Part shown: piece after piece, positions 25,948 to 36,086 of the stretch | Position numbering within the stretch: the stretch's first letter is position 1 | Layout of the letters: every line of letters begins with the position of its first letter | Assembly (NCBI RefSeq): GCF_947492365.1 | Contig: NZ_CANLMB010000001.1 | Span: 124,001 to 188,000 of the forward strand | DNA length: 64,000 nt | Direction of reading: 5' to 3' | Origin: an uncultured Erythrobacter sp. | Lineage (GTDB): Bacteria; Pseudomonadota; Alphaproteobacteria; Sphingomonadales; Sphingomonadaceae | Notes under the pieces: model-generated | The model's database searches: none | What the model was told of the DNA's origin: nothing | Seen by the model: the letters and a program-made list of their open reading frames with translations, nothing else | Position numbers and translations under genes: made by a program

Positions 25948-28215
25948 TTGCGATTATTGAGGCTCATTCCGGTCCTTGCGGCCGGGTTGACTGCATCTGG
26001 CGTTCTGGCCGCCGATGGTCAGGTTGCGCCCGCAATCGAGGCAGAGCAGCAGAGTGATGAAGCGCGCGATGAGCCGTCAGCGCCTCCGCCCCAGCCTCCG
26101 CCCCCGCCTGTGCCGTCACCGGCTCCACCCTCTCGGTCACTCCCGACGCTGGATGAGCTGATACCTTCGAGTGCAGTTGAAGATACTGAGGGTTGGGCAG
26201 CTGATGGCGTAGGCACTGATGAGGACTCAGGGTCGCAACCTCCGTCTCCGCCAGATTCTCGACCACTGGCCGGTTTCGATATCGATGCGGCGTTGGACGG
26301 TCTTGAGATTCCCGAATTCGAACCTCTGGAGCCTGATGCGGATCGTCCGATATTCGCTCAGATTGAGGCTCCTGACCTCGTTGACCTACCCGAACTCGTC
26401 GACCGTCAGATCAACGACACACTCATTCTCGCATTTCCAGCCCAGCAGGGCGCATTCCCCGAAGAGGGGGAGTTCGTAACCCGCTATCGCGCTCTGTCTT
26501 CGATCCTTGCACTCGATTCCGCCGATGACACGGTCCCGCAACTGGCCGCGCGTGCGCGTTCGGACGAGCAGCTTTTGGCACAGATCCTTCGCACTTACGG
26601 ATATTACGATGGCGAGATCGTGCGTCAGCTGTCGGGCGGTCGGCGAGGAGTTGATGCGGCGGAGCGTAACGATGCTCAGCGCATTGCAGAATCCGACCCG
26701 AGCGTGCGCTTTGATGTCCTTCCGGGTTCCCAATATCGCTTTGGCGCGATTGATCTGGGAGGGCTAGAAGTCTTGGCCGATCCCGATGGCAGCGATTTGC
26801 GTGCCGCATTCGGGATTCGACCCGGCGATCCGCTCTATGCGGACCGGATTGTTGCGCAGCAGAGTGCGCTCAGGCTGGCGCTGGGCGAAAACGGCTATCC
26901 CTTTGCCGATCTTGGCGCGCCCGAATTGCTCATCGACCATGCGCGAGAAGAAGGCGATCTCGAGCTGCCTGTCCAGCCGGGCGGCAAGTTCGTCTTTGGC
27001 GACGTCATCAGCAGCGATCCGGAATTTCTGTCGAGCCGCCACCTTGCGCGCATTGCGCGCTTCGACGCTGGCGAGACCTATCGCACCAGCCTGCAAGCCG
27101 ATCTGCGCCGCGCGATCCTCGCAACCGGCCTTGTGTCGAGCGTTGCCATCACAACCCGCGAAGCAAGCCCGCCTAGCGGAGACGCACCCGGCGAAGTTGC
27201 GCTCGATGTCGAGCTCGAACGCGCGCCCTTGCGCACCATTTCCGGGGCAATCGGTTACGGCACCGAGGACGGGATCAAGGTCGAAGCCGCATGGGAACAC
27301 CGCAATCTCTTTCCGCCCGAAGGAGCCTTGCGGCTGCGCGGTATCCTCGGCACGCGCGAACAACTTGCCAGCGTCACGTACCGTCGCAGCAATTTCCGCG
27401 CACGCGACCAGATCCTGACGGTGGACGCCTATGCCAGCGACATCGAAACCGAAGCGGTTGATGCGCGCACTGTGGCCTTGCGAGGAGCGTTCGAGCGGGT
27501 TTCTAACCTGTTGTTCCAGAAACCGCTCAGCTGGCAGGTCGGCGCCGAAGCGCTCTACACCGATGAGCGCAACCACGTGACCGTCGGCATCGCCCGCCCG
27601 CGCCAGACCTATATGATCGCGGGGCTGTTCGGCAGTGCGACAATCGACTCAAGCGACGACCTGCTCGACCCTACCAGCGGGTTTCGTGTGACAGGATTCC
27701 TCGCGCCCGAAGTCTCGCGCTCGCTCGGCAATGAAGATTTCTACTTGCGCGCGCAGGGTGATGCGAGCGTCTATCGTGACGTAGGTCCAGCCGTGGTTGC
27801 CGCGCGTGTCCGTGTGGCGACAATACAAGGTGCAGACCCGTTCGACATCGCACCATCGCGCAGACTCTATGCAGGCGGCGGCGGATCGGTGCGCGGATAC
27901 GGTTTTCAGGCGATCGGTCCTCGTGATGCCTTCGATGAGCCCACCGGTGGTGCCTCGCTGGTTGAATTCGCGCTCGAAGCGCGGGTGCAGACCGGATTGC
28001 TTGATGGCGCGGTTGAAGTCGTGCCGTTCGTGGATGCAGGCTCGGTTTCCGCCAGTTCGTCACCCGATTTCGGCACCATCCGATACGGCGCAGGTCTGGG
28101 TGTGCGCTACAAGACCAGCTTCGGCCCGATCCGCGTCGATGTTGGCGTGCCGCTCAACCCGACCGAGTTCGATGCGCCGGTTGTGGTCTATGTTTCGCTC
28201 GGGCAGGCATTTTGA
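25948..28215 (+). CDS. tamA: Outer-membrane assembly protein TamA (BamA/TamA family)
   Basis: A protein of about 755 residues from the TTG at 25948, chosen because it directly opens a signal peptide (RLLRLIPVLAAGLTASGVLA) four bases after the bpt stop. A GTG at 25870 would overlap bpt by 74 bases. After the signal comes a Pro/Glu-rich, probably disordered segment of about 110 residues (Omp85 proteins usually lack this), then POTRA-like domains and a C-terminal 16-strand barrel with the hallmark GGSVRGYGFQAIGPRD and the final strand ending GQAF. It works with TamB to move outer-membrane lipids or proteins. It overlaps tamB by one base (TGATG). Confidence 0.9.
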   Translation: MRLLRLIPVLAAGLTASGVLAADGQVAPAIEAEQQSDEARDEPSAPPPQPPPPPVPSPAPPSRSLPTLDELIPSSAVEDTEGWAADGVGTDEDSGSQPPSPPDSRPLAGFDIDAALDGLEIPEFEPLEPDADRPIFAQIEAPDLVDLPELVDRQINDTLILAFPAQQGAFPEEGEFVTRYRALSSILALDSADDTVPQLAARARSDEQLLAQILRTYGYYDGEIVRQLSGGRRGVDAAERNDAQRIAESDPSVRFDVLPGSQYRFGAIDLGGLEVLADPDGSDLRAAFGIRPGDPLYADRIVAQQSALRLALGENGYPFADLGAPELLIDHAREEGDLELPVQPGGKFVFGDVISSDPEFLSSRHLARIARFDAGETYRTSLQADLRRAILATGLVSSVAITTREASPPSGDAPGEVALDVELERAPLRTISGAIGYGTEDGIKVEAAWEHRNLFPPEGALRLRGILGTREQLASVTYRRSNFRARDQILTVDAYASDIETEAVDARTVALRGAFERVSNLLFQKPLSWQVGAEALYTDERNHVTVGIARPRQTYMIAGLFGSATIDSSDDLLDPTSGFRVTGFLAPEVSRSLGNEDFYLRAQGDASVYRDVGPAVVAARVRVATIQGADPFDIAPSRRLYAGGGGSVRGYGFQAIGPRDAFDEPTGGASLVEFALEARVQTGLLDGAVEVVPFVDAGSVSASSSPDFGTIRYGAGLGVRYKTSFGPIRVDVGVPLNPTEFDAPVVVYVSLGQAF

Positions 28216-31200
28216 TGGCTGGCGAAGCAACCACTTCTTCCGCGGCAAAGGCCAATCCTTCCCGCAAGCGCATCTGGGCCAAGCGGACTGGATGGCTGCT
28301 GGCGATCCTGCTTGCGCCGCTATTGCTGGCAGGCCTGTTTCTGAGCACATCGATTGGCAAGCGTTTCGTCACTGACCAGATTGCGCAAGTCTCTCCCGCA
28401 TCGGGTCTGCGCTTTGAAGTTGGGCGGATCGAAGGCGACATTTACGGCGCAGCGGTGCTGCATGATGTGACGGTCAAGGACACCGAGGGCACTTTCCTCA
28501 CGATCCCCGAAGCCGAACTCGACTGGAACCCGCTGGCGTGGATATGGAGCGGGATTGATATTCGCGAGCTGACCGCGCGGCGCGGGACGTTGCAGCGTCT
28601 GCCTCAACTGTTGCCGGGTGATCCCGACGCGCCGATCCTGCCCGATTTCGATATCCGCATCGATGATTTCACCATCGACAATTTGACCTTGGCAGAAGGC
28701 GTCGCGGGTGAGGCCTCTCAACGGGTCGATTTCCAGGCCGAGGTTGATATTCGCAAAGGGCGCGCCCTGATCGATGCCGAAGGTGCGTTCGGCTCCGAAG
28801 ACACGCTCGACATGCTGATCGATGCCGAACCCGATGGCGACCGCTTCGATCTCGCGCTGGATTACCGCGCGGCGGCGGATGGCCCGATTGCCGCGCTTGC
28901 TGGACTCGATGCCGCCTATGAGGCGCGCATTGCAGGCGAGGGTACATGGAGCGACTGGCTGGGCCATGCGCTTGTGCAGCGGCAAACGGATGCTGGGACC
29001 AGCCGTGTTGCGGGTTTTCGCCTGACTAATTCCTCGGGTGTGTACGGAGCAATCGGGCAGGTGACTCCGGATTTGGCGAGCGACACGCTGATGGATCGCG
29101 CGGTTGGTGATGCGCTTTCGCTGGCGGTATCGGGCACGCTGCAAGAGGCGGTGTTCGACGGAGTGCTTGCCGCTGTCAGCCCCGCGATTGATCTGCGCGG
29201 TCAAGGCGCGCTCGACCTTGCTGCTAACAGCGCTGATCCATTCCGACTTCGCGGCAATTTGCGCGATCCGGGGCTGTTCGCGGGCAATGTCCTGCTTGAA
29301 GGTCTGCAATTCTCCGCAGACCTCGACGGGCCATTCCGCGACCTTGTTATCGGGCATGAGGTGACGGTGGACCGGCTGGTCGCGGGCGAACTGACGACTG
29401 CAAGCGGGCTAAGGCAAACCGGCACAGCAGCCTTTGATGGTGAAGCCTTGCGCGTCCCGCTCGCGGTCACCTCTGCGCAGATCGTCACCGGTTACCCGGT
29501 GATCGATCCCCGGCTGCAACAGGGTACGCTTTCTGGCTTGCTCACCCTCACCGGCAGCGATCTGGCGATTGATAACGCTTTGGTCGCCTTTGACGGGCTC
29601 AATGCCCAGCTTTCACTGCGAGGGGACGTTGCGAGCGGAGCCTATGCGCTGGCTGGGCCAGTGACGGCGCGGGGTCTGGCGCTCGAAAATGTCGGCTCCG
29701 TCAACGCCAATTCCAAGATATTGCTCACTTTCGGGTCGCAAGTGCCGTGGAACCTGAATGCCAATATCTCTGGCGTGCTCAGCGAAATTGCAAATACGAG
29801 CCTTGCCAATATCGCAGGCGAACCCGTCCGTTTCGACGGAAGTTTCGGCATGGGCGCGGGCCGTCCGATTGTGATGCGCGATGTGGAGATCGATAGCGAG
29901 CGATTGCAAGCGCGGCTCGACAGCCGGATCATTGGCGAGCGCACCACGCTTTCAGGGTCGGGTGAGCACAACGCATATGGCCCCTTCACCTTCGATGCCG
30001 AACTGGCGGGCGAGGGCGCGAGCGCGACATTGGTGCTTGCCAATCCTTATCCAGCGGCAGGGCTTTCCAATGTGCGTCTGGGGATCGCGCCGAGCGAGAC
30101 GGGCTTTGCGATAGCGGCGAATGGCCGCTCCCTGCTGGGTCCGTTCGAAGGGACGCTCGGCCTCGCTCTGCCAGCTGACGCTCCCGCCCGCATCGACATC
30201 GAGCGACTGCGCGTCACCCGCACCAATGTCACTGGATCGCTGAACCTGCTCGAAGACTATGTTGAGGGCACGCTGGCCGTAAATGGAGGCGGGCTGGACG
30301 GCACAATCGCGCTGGCGCCCTCGTCAGAAGGTGCGCAAGCCTTCGACGTCGAGCTTGCCGCCCGCCGGGCCGGATTTGGCGGAGAGGTGCCGCTGTCGCT
30401 TGCCCACGCCGATATCGAGGCAAGCGGTTTCTTCACCCAGAATTCCAGCCGGATCGAGGCGGATATGGAGGGCCGCAGGTTTGCATATGGTGCGCTCTCA
30501 ATTGACGCCTTCAATGTCGAAGCCGAGGTGATTGACGGACGCGGGAGTGTCCAGGCGGCAATTGCCGGAAGCCGCGCAGACCGTTTCCAGCTCAAATTCG
30601 ATGGCGATTTCGAGCCGGGTCGGATCGCTGTGATCGCGCAAGGCGAATATGGCGGGCGGCCCATCACCATGCCGCGTCGCGCTGTGCTGACAGCGCTGGA
30701 CGACGGCGGCTATCGCCTCGCGCCGACGCAGATCGGATATGCGCGCGGCTATGCGATTGCGGAAGGCATGGTCAGCGGCAATGCCGTCGATCTCGACATT
30801 CAGCTCGCGCGGATGCCGCTGCGGCTGGCCGATCTTGCAGGCGCTGAGTTGGGGCTTGGCGGGCGGCTTTCGGGTGTGGTCAATTGGAGGATGCGGGGTG
30901 ATGCACCCCCCACCGGCAGCGCGCGCGTGCGGATCGACGACTTCACCCGCTCCGGCCTCGTGCTCTCTTCGCGCCCGATAGACGTCTTTGTGGTTGCCGA
31001 CCTCGCACCTACCCAGCTCAGCATCGGGGCGCGGCTGCGCGAAGGGGATAGCGAGCTTGGGCGGCTCGATGCCCGCGTGACAGGGATCACTGGCGGTGCG
31101 GACTTCGGGCGCAGGATCATGCGCGGACAGCTTGATGCGCGGCTGAGCTATCAAGGTCCCGCGCAGTCGCTATGGCGCCTCGCGGCAATCGAGACATTCG

Positions 31201-32423
31201 ACCTTACCGGCCCGCTATCGGTGGAGGCCCGCGCGACCGGTACGCTAGACGATCCGCGTTTAACGGGCGACCTGTCGAGCGACGATCTGCGGCTCCAGAG
31301 CGCGATTTCGGGCACGGACATCAACGATATCAATGCGCGCGGGCGCTTTGCCGGATCGAGGCTTGAGCTTACACAATTCGCCGGTTCCACGCGCGGCGGG
31401 GGAAGCGTGAGCGGCAGCGGCTATGTCGACCTTGCCAATATCTCTGCCAGCCGTGGTCCAGAGATCGACATCCGCGCCGCCGTTACCGATGCACGGCTGC
31501 TCAACGCAGCTGGCCTCGATGCGACTTTGACCGGCCCCTTGCGTATCGTCTCGAACGGAGTGGACGGCACGATTGCGGGCCGGGTCACGGTCAACCGCGC
31601 GAGCTGGGCGCTGGGTGTTGCAGCCGAAGACCTGCGGCTTCCCACCATCGCCACGCGCGAGATCAACCGGGCGGACAGCACTACGATACAGAGCGCAGCG
31701 AGCGGAGGCTCGTGGCGTTACCTCGTCGATGCGCGTGCGCGGCGCGGTATCGCCGTCGATGGCATGGGTCTGGCCAGCGAGTGGGGCGCTGACATTGTCC
31801 TTCGCGGGACAGTCGACGACCCGCGCATTGGCGGCGAGGCGCGGCTTGTCCGCGGCGATTACACCTTTGCTGGCACCCGCTTCGAGCTGACCGAGGGTCG
31901 GATCGAATTTGACGAGAATCGCCCAATTGATCCGCGCCTCGATATCGAGGCCGAAGCGAGCGCCAACGGCACCAATGTCACCATCGCCATCACAGGCAAT
32001 GCCCAGACCCCCGAAATCGGCTTTTCTGCCACGCCTGCCCTTCCTGAAGAGGAGATCCTCGCGCGGCTGCTGTTTGGCGGCTCGGTCACTTCGCTTTCGG
32101 CGACCGATGCAGTCCAGCTCGGTGCTGCCTTGGCAGCGCTGCAAGGCGGCGGAGGCGGGATCGATCCGATTGGCCAGCTGCGCCGCTCGATCGGCCTCGA
32201 CCAGCTCCGCATTGTGAGCGCCGACCCAGCGCTGGGCCGGGGAACCGGCGTCGCATTGGGCAAGAACCTGGGTCGGCGCTTCTATATCGAACTGGTGACA
32301 GACGGGCAGGGTTACAGCGCATCGCAGGTCGAATACCGCGTGACGAGCTGGCTCGCTTTGCTCGGCACGGTTTCGACCATCGGGCGCGACAGCGTGCTCG
32401 CCGAGATTAGTCGGGACTACTAG
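28215..32423 (+). CDS. tamB: Translocation and assembly module protein TamB
   Basis: A very large protein of 1402 residues. It has an N-terminal inner-membrane helix (about residues 22-40, LLAILLAPLLLAGLFLSTS), a long repeating beta-rich AsmA-like/bridge region, and the C-terminal DUF490/TamB domain (about 1080-1402), with VRGDYTFAGTRFELTEGRIE and PALPEEEILARLLFGGSV. TamB spans the periplasm and, with TamA, helps move outer-membrane components; it is part of the AsmA-like bridge proteins. It is coupled to tamA by a one-base overlap. A 14-bp tandem duplication covers the stop codon. Confidence 0.94.
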   Translation: MAGEATTSSAAKANPSRKRIWAKRTGWLLAILLAPLLLAGLFLSTSIGKRFVTDQIAQVSPASGLRFEVGRIEGDIYGAAVLHDVTVKDTEGTFLTIPEAELDWNPLAWIWSGIDIRELTARRGTLQRLPQLLPGDPDAPILPDFDIRIDDFTIDNLTLAEGVAGEASQRVDFQAEVDIRKGRALIDAEGAFGSEDTLDMLIDAEPDGDRFDLALDYRAAADGPIAALAGLDAAYEARIAGEGTWSDWLGHALVQRQTDAGTSRVAGFRLTNSSGVYGAIGQVTPDLASDTLMDRAVGDALSLAVSGTLQEAVFDGVLAAVSPAIDLRGQGALDLAANSADPFRLRGNLRDPGLFAGNVLLEGLQFSADLDGPFRDLVIGHEVTVDRLVAGELTTASGLRQTGTAAFDGEALRVPLAVTSAQIVTGYPVIDPRLQQGTLSGLLTLTGSDLAIDNALVAFDGLNAQLSLRGDVASGAYALAGPVTARGLALENVGSVNANSKILLTFGSQVPWNLNANISGVLSEIANTSLANIAGEPVRFDGSFGMGAGRPIVMRDVEIDSERLQARLDSRIIGERTTLSGSGEHNAYGPFTFDAELAGEGASATLVLANPYPAAGLSNVRLGIAPSETGFAIAANGRSLLGPFEGTLGLALPADAPARIDIERLRVTRTNVTGSLNLLEDYVEGTLAVNGGGLDGTIALAPSSEGAQAFDVELAARRAGFGGEVPLSLAHADIEASGFFTQNSSRIEADMEGRRFAYGALSIDAFNVEAEVIDGRGSVQAAIAGSRADRFQLKFDGDFEPGRIAVIAQGEYGGRPITMPRRAVLTALDDGGYRLAPTQIGYARGYAIAEGMVSGNAVDLDIQLARMPLRLADLAGAELGLGGRLSGVVNWRMRGDAPPTGSARVRIDDFTRSGLVLSSRPIDVFVVADLAPTQLSIGARLREGDSELGRLDARVTGITGGADFGRRIMRGQLDARLSYQGPAQSLWRLAAIETFDLTGPLSVEARATGTLDDPRLTGDLSSDDLRLQSAISGTDINDINARGRFAGSRLELTQFAGSTRGGGSVSGSGYVDLANISASRGPEIDIRAAVTDARLLNAAGLDATLTGPLRIVSNGVDGTIAGRVTVNRASWALGVAAEDLRLPTIATREINRADSTTIQSAASGGSWRYLVDARARRGIAVDGMGLASEWGADIVLRGTVDDPRIGGEARLVRGDYTFAGTRFELTEGRIEFDENRPIDPRLDIEAEASANGTNVTIAITGNAQTPEIGFSATPALPEEEILARLLFGGSVTSLSATDAVQLGAALAALQGGGGGIDPIGQLRRSIGLDQLRIVSADPALGRGTGVALGKNLGRRFYIELVTDGQGYSASQVEYRVTSWLALLGTVSTIGRDSVLAEISRDY

Positions 32424-32445
32424 CTCGCGCCTACTAGCTCGCGCC
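32418..32445. repeat. Perfect 14-bp tandem duplication at the tamB end
   Basis: TACTAGCTCGCGCC occurs twice without a gap (32418-32431 and 32432-32445). The first copy contains the tamB stop TAG (32421-32423). The pair fills the whole space up to the stop of the convergent lysozyme gene (32448). Confidence 0.9.
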
Positions 32446-32447
32446 AA

Positions 32448-33206
32448 TCAGCTCACATAGAGCTTGGCCTCAGCCGCGCGCCTGCGCACCAAACCTTTGA
32501 GCACCCGTCCGCCGGCCTTGTTCCAGCGCGCGAATTCCGCTGCAGCGCCGGCATAGTCGCCCGCATTGTGCTTCTTTGTGAGCGTCGCGCGGCTGATCGC
32601 GCCGGTGTTGTAGTGAAAGCTGACCATGGCATCGAACTGCTCTTGCGAAGTCGGCGTGTCGCCAATCGCGCGCTCGACATCGCGAGCATAGCGCACCAGA
32701 TCATCATCGAGCCGTTTGTCGCATTGCTCCTGTGTCCACACCGTATCGGGGCCGATGCGTTCCGTTCCGCCAAGGCCGGGTCCGGTTGCGCCCCAGCCGA
32801 TGGTCCATGGTTCCGCGCCGGTGCCGGGATCAGGATAGGCCTCTACCAAGCCATCGCGGCGCAACCTTGCGCAGCCTTCAAAGCGTTTGATGAGCGCGGT
32901 TCCGGCCGTCCCGATCTTGCGCTTTCTGAGGAAGGAAAGGCGATCCTTGCGCCGTATCGAAGGGACACTTGGACCGCCTGTTACACGGTCCAGAGAGGAA
33001 ACTTTCGCTGCCTCAGCATCAAGTCCTTCGACTCGGGTTTCGAGCCCGGTGTCAGGGCCCATATCAGGGCTTTCATCGAGGAGGTTGTCGAGCGCATCGA
33101 CTTCAGATTGCTTGAAGCCGCGCCCGAGCATCCGGCGAACCAGATCAAAGATCGGCTTGCGCGGGGCGGGTTGGGGGGCGGCTTTGGTGGTTGGATTGTG
33201 TGACAT
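32448..33206 (-). CDS. GH24 phage-type lysozyme
   Basis: A protein of 252 residues from the ATG at 33206 with a GAGG site. Residues 1-105 are charged and look disordered, without a signal peptide or transmembrane helix. Residues about 108-252 form a GH24 muramidase domain: the catalytic Glu is in IKRFEGCARL, the Asp in YPDPGTG, and the Thr in WTIGWGAT. The order and chemistry of the E-D-T triad match phage T4-type endolysins, with a longer insert than usual. MVSFHYNTGA and ALTxxx-like Ala-rich C-terminal helices also fit. No holin, phage or GTA genes are nearby, so it is a domesticated or stand-alone lysozyme of unknown use. Confidence 0.85.
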   Translation of the reverse strand: MSHNPTTKAAPQPAPRKPIFDLVRRMLGRGFKQSEVDALDNLLDESPDMGPDTGLETRVEGLDAEAAKVSSLDRVTGGPSVPSIRRKDRLSFLRKRKIGTAGTALIKRFEGCARLRRDGLVEAYPDPGTGAEPWTIGWGATGPGLGGTERIGPDTVWTQEQCDKRLDDDLVRYARDVERAIGDTPTSQEQFDAMVSFHYNTGAISRATLTKKHNAGDYAGAAAEFARWNKAGGRVLKGLVRRRAAEAKLYVS

Positions 33207-33303
33207 TGGGGAACCTCGGGAATCTGCGAAAACGAGGTCCACCTATTAGGCACAAAATGCCCCTGTAGGAAAATGGTCAATGAAGAGCGGGCCGCGCGCG
33301 TCC

Positions 33304-34053
33304 TCAGGGTTCAAGTGCGCGCAGCCACGGCTCACACTGGTAGAAGTCCTCTGCGCAGGCTCGTTCAAGCAACGCGAGGCCGCCTTCTAGGTCTTTCTCA
33401 CCGCCATCGCCGCTGATCATCATCTCGGCGAGCGAGCTGCAACTGTAGACATCGCCCAGCTCACAGCCGCGTGCATAGGCGGCGCGCGAGGCGATCCAGC
33501 TCGCCTCCACATCTTCGCCTTCATTCTCGTCCCAGCTCGATTGCTGGTAGCGGGCGCCAAGGAACTGGCACGAGATCGCATTGCCGCCCTCGCAGCCCAG
33601 TTGGACCATCTCAAGCGAAAGCGCACGGTCCTGCGGTCCGCCTTCGCCTTGCCCGGCCATGCTCGATGCTGTGGTGCACGCGCTTAGCATGCCGCCGCGA
33701 CAGGCCGCGACAGCGCTGCTACGTTGGAGTGATTGGTCGATGTCTCCACCGCGGCCGCGTTCCGCGTAGCGGACAAGAGTAACGCAGGCGAGCAAGTCGC
33801 CATTGTCGCACATTGTGCTGGCCAGAGTGCGTGATGCCGCCTCGTCGTCGTCGGAATAACTGTTGTTGAGCGTCGCCAGCAACGCCCGGCATGCAGCTGC
33901 ATCGCCATTGTCGCAGGCTTCGCTCACAATCGCTCGGGCACCGTCATTGTCATAATCAGCCGCAGCCGCCCGCGCGGCATCGATAGCGGGGCTTTGCGCA
34001 TAGGCGAATGCTGGCGCGAGAAGCAGCGCGAGTGCTGCGAACGGCTTGAACAT
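33304..34053 (-). CDS. Exported cysteine-repeat protein (Sel1/HcpA-like)
   Basis: A protein of 249 residues from the ATG at 34053 (GAGAGGA site). It has a signal peptide (MFKPFAALALLLAPAFAYA, cut before QSP). The mature chain has about six repeats in which a cysteine is followed some 8 residues later by a second cysteine: CDNGDAAAC, CDNGDLLAC, CRGGMLSAC, CEGGNAISC, CELGDVYSC and a final CAEDFYQC. This fits the disulfide-pinned helix-turn-helix repeats of Sel1-like proteins such as Helicobacter HcpA. The protein is probably periplasmic or secreted. It lies between glnA and the lysozyme gene; no function can be assigned from this. Confidence 0.75.
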   Translation of the reverse strand: MFKPFAALALLLAPAFAYAQSPAIDAARAAAADYDNDGARAIVSEACDNGDAAACRALLATLNNSYSDDDEAASRTLASTMCDNGDLLACVTLVRYAERGRGGDIDQSLQRSSAVAACRGGMLSACTTASSMAGQGEGGPQDRALSLEMVQLGCEGGNAISCQFLGARYQQSSWDENEGEDVEASWIASRAAYARGCELGDVYSCSSLAEMMISGDGGEKDLEGGLALLERACAEDFYQCEPWLRALEP

Positions 34054-34151
34054 GGTCACAAATCCTCTCCGATTTTGCGCCTTGATAGAGCAGTTCCCGC
34101 AAGCGGAGTTGTAAGAAATGGACGCGAGCTGGGAATTCGGGCGTGCAAAGC

Positions 34152-34185
34152 AAAAGGCCGCCCGGTTGCCCGGACGGCCCTCTTT
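34152..34185 (-). terminator. Intrinsic terminator after glnA
   Basis: A 10-bp stem (34156-34165 and 34170-34179) with a 4-base loop and one G-T pair is followed on the minus strand by ttttgctttg. It lies 21 bases beyond the glnA stop. A T run on the other side (tctttt) may let it act in both directions. Confidence 0.88.
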
Positions 34186-34206
34186 TGCGTTTACAGTGAG
34201 ATCAGA

Positions 34207-35622
34207 TCAGCTGCTGTAATACATGTCGAACTCGACCGGCGACGGGGTCGTTTCGAGACGCAGCTGCTCTTCCCATTTGAGCTCGGCATAGGCCTCGATC
34301 TGATCCATCGAGAAGACATCGCCCTTGAGCAGGAATTCGTAGTCTTCTTCGAGCGCTTCGAGAGCTTCACGCAGCGAACCGCAAACGGTCGGCACATCGG
34401 CAAGCTCTGCGGGCGGTAGGTCGTAGAGGTTCTTGTCCATCGCATCGCCGGGGTGGATCTTGTTCTCGATCCCGTCGAGGCCCGCCATCAGCAGAGCAGC
34501 AAACGAGAGATACGGGTTCGCCAGCGCATCGGGGAAGCGGAACTCGACGCGCTTTGCTTTCTCGCCCGCGCCATACGGAATGCGGCACGATGCCGAGCGG
34601 TTGCGTGCGGAGTAAGCCAGCAGCACGGGGGCTTCGAAACCGGGCACCAGACGCTTGTAGGAATTGGTGGTTGGGTTGGTGAAGGCGTTGAGCGCCTTGG
34701 CGTGTTTGATGACGCCGCCGATATAGTGGAGGCAGGTTTCCGACAGGCCGGCATATTCATTGCCCGCGAAAGTCGGAACGCCATCTTTCCAGATCGACAT
34801 ATGGGTGTGCATGCCGCTGCCATTATCGTCTTTGATCGGCTTGGGCATGAATGTCGCGGTCTTGCCGTATTGGTGGGCGACCTGCTGCACGACATATTTG
34901 TAGACCTGCACCTGGTCAGCCGTCTTGGTCAGCGTGCTGAAGGTGATGCCGAGCTCGTGCTGCGCAGCGGCCACTTCGTGGTGGTGCTTGTCCATGTTGA
35001 GGCCCATTTCGAGCATGGTGGAGACCATCTCGCCGCGAATATCGACAGCGCTATCGACCGGCGCGACGGGGAAGTATCCACCCTTTGCGCGCGGGCGGTG
35101 GCCCATATTGCCGCCCATGTCGCTGTAATCGGTGCCGGTGTTGGTCGGCAGTTCGATATCGTCGATGGCAAAGCCGCTGCCGGCATAGCCATCTTCGAAA
35201 CGGACGTCGTCGAACATGAAAAATTCAGGCTCCGGCCCGACATAGATCGTGTCGCCGATACCGGTTGAAGCGAGGAACGCTTCGGCGCGTTTGGCGGTTG
35301 AGCGCGGATCGCGCGAATAGAGCTGGCCGTCCGACGGCTCGACAATGTCGCAGCAGATCGAGAGCATCGGGGTGCTGCTGAACGGATCGATATAGGTCGC
35401 GTCCATATCAGGCTTGAGGATCATGTCGCTTTCGTTGATCGCTTTCCAACCCTCGATCGAGGAGCCGTCAAACATTAACCCATCTTCAAGCGCATCTTCG
35501 TCCATGGCGACCGCCGCCATAGTCAGGTGCTGCCACTTGCCCTTGGGATCGGTGAAGCGCAGGTCGACCCACTCGATTTCCTCGTCCTTGATCCGTTTTG
35601 CGATGTCACTCACGGTAGCCAT
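34207..35622 (-). CDS. glnA: Glutamine synthetase type I
   Basis: A 471-residue class I glutamine synthetase (ammonium plus glutamate plus ATP to glutamine), acting as a dodecamer in the cytosol. It has the beta-grasp start ([10 protein letters not shown]), [33 protein letters not shown], the ATP site [15 protein letters not shown] and [10 protein letters not shown]. The adenylylation tyrosine is in DKNLYDLPP, so it is likely subject to GlnE-type control. It lies 83 bases after glnB and ends at a strong terminator. Confidence 0.97.
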   Translation of the reverse strand: MATVSDIAKRIKDEEIEWVDLRFTDPKGKWQHLTMAAVAMDEDALEDGLMFDGSSIEGWKAINESDMILKPDMDATYIDPFSSTPMLSICCDIVEPSDGQLYSRDPRSTAKRAEAFLASTGIGDTIYVGPEPEFFMFDDVRFEDGYAGSGFAIDDIELPTNTGTDYSDMGGNMGHRPRAKGGYFPVAPVDSAVDIRGEMVSTMLEMGLNMDKHHHEVAAAQHELGITFSTLTKTADQVQVYKYVVQQVAHQYGKTATFMPKPIKDDNGSGMHTHMSIWKDGVPTFAGNEYAGLSETCLHYIGGVIKHAKALNAFTNPTTNSYKRLVPGFEAPVLLAYSARNRSASCRIPYGAGEKAKRVEFRFPDALANPYLSFAALLMAGLDGIENKIHPGDAMDKNLYDLPPAELADVPTVCGSLREALEALEEDYEFLLKGDVFSMDQIEAYAELKWEEQLRLETTPSPVEFDMYYSS

Positions 35623-35705
35623 GATGTCTTACTCCAGCTTTGGTTTTGGTTGCGGCCACGCCTGAACCGGCGCGCCGTTATTCGAATTGAGGGTGTTTGG
35701 TCGGG

Positions 35706-36080
<375 letters not shown>

Positions 36081-36086
36081 TTATGA

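Noticed and set aside
32418..32445. CRISPR-like array
   Set aside because: Only two contiguous copies of a 14-bp unit with no spacer and no cas genes.
31260..32447. Open frame on the minus strand opposite the tamB C-terminal domain
   Set aside because: No family match and fully within a certain gene on the other strand.
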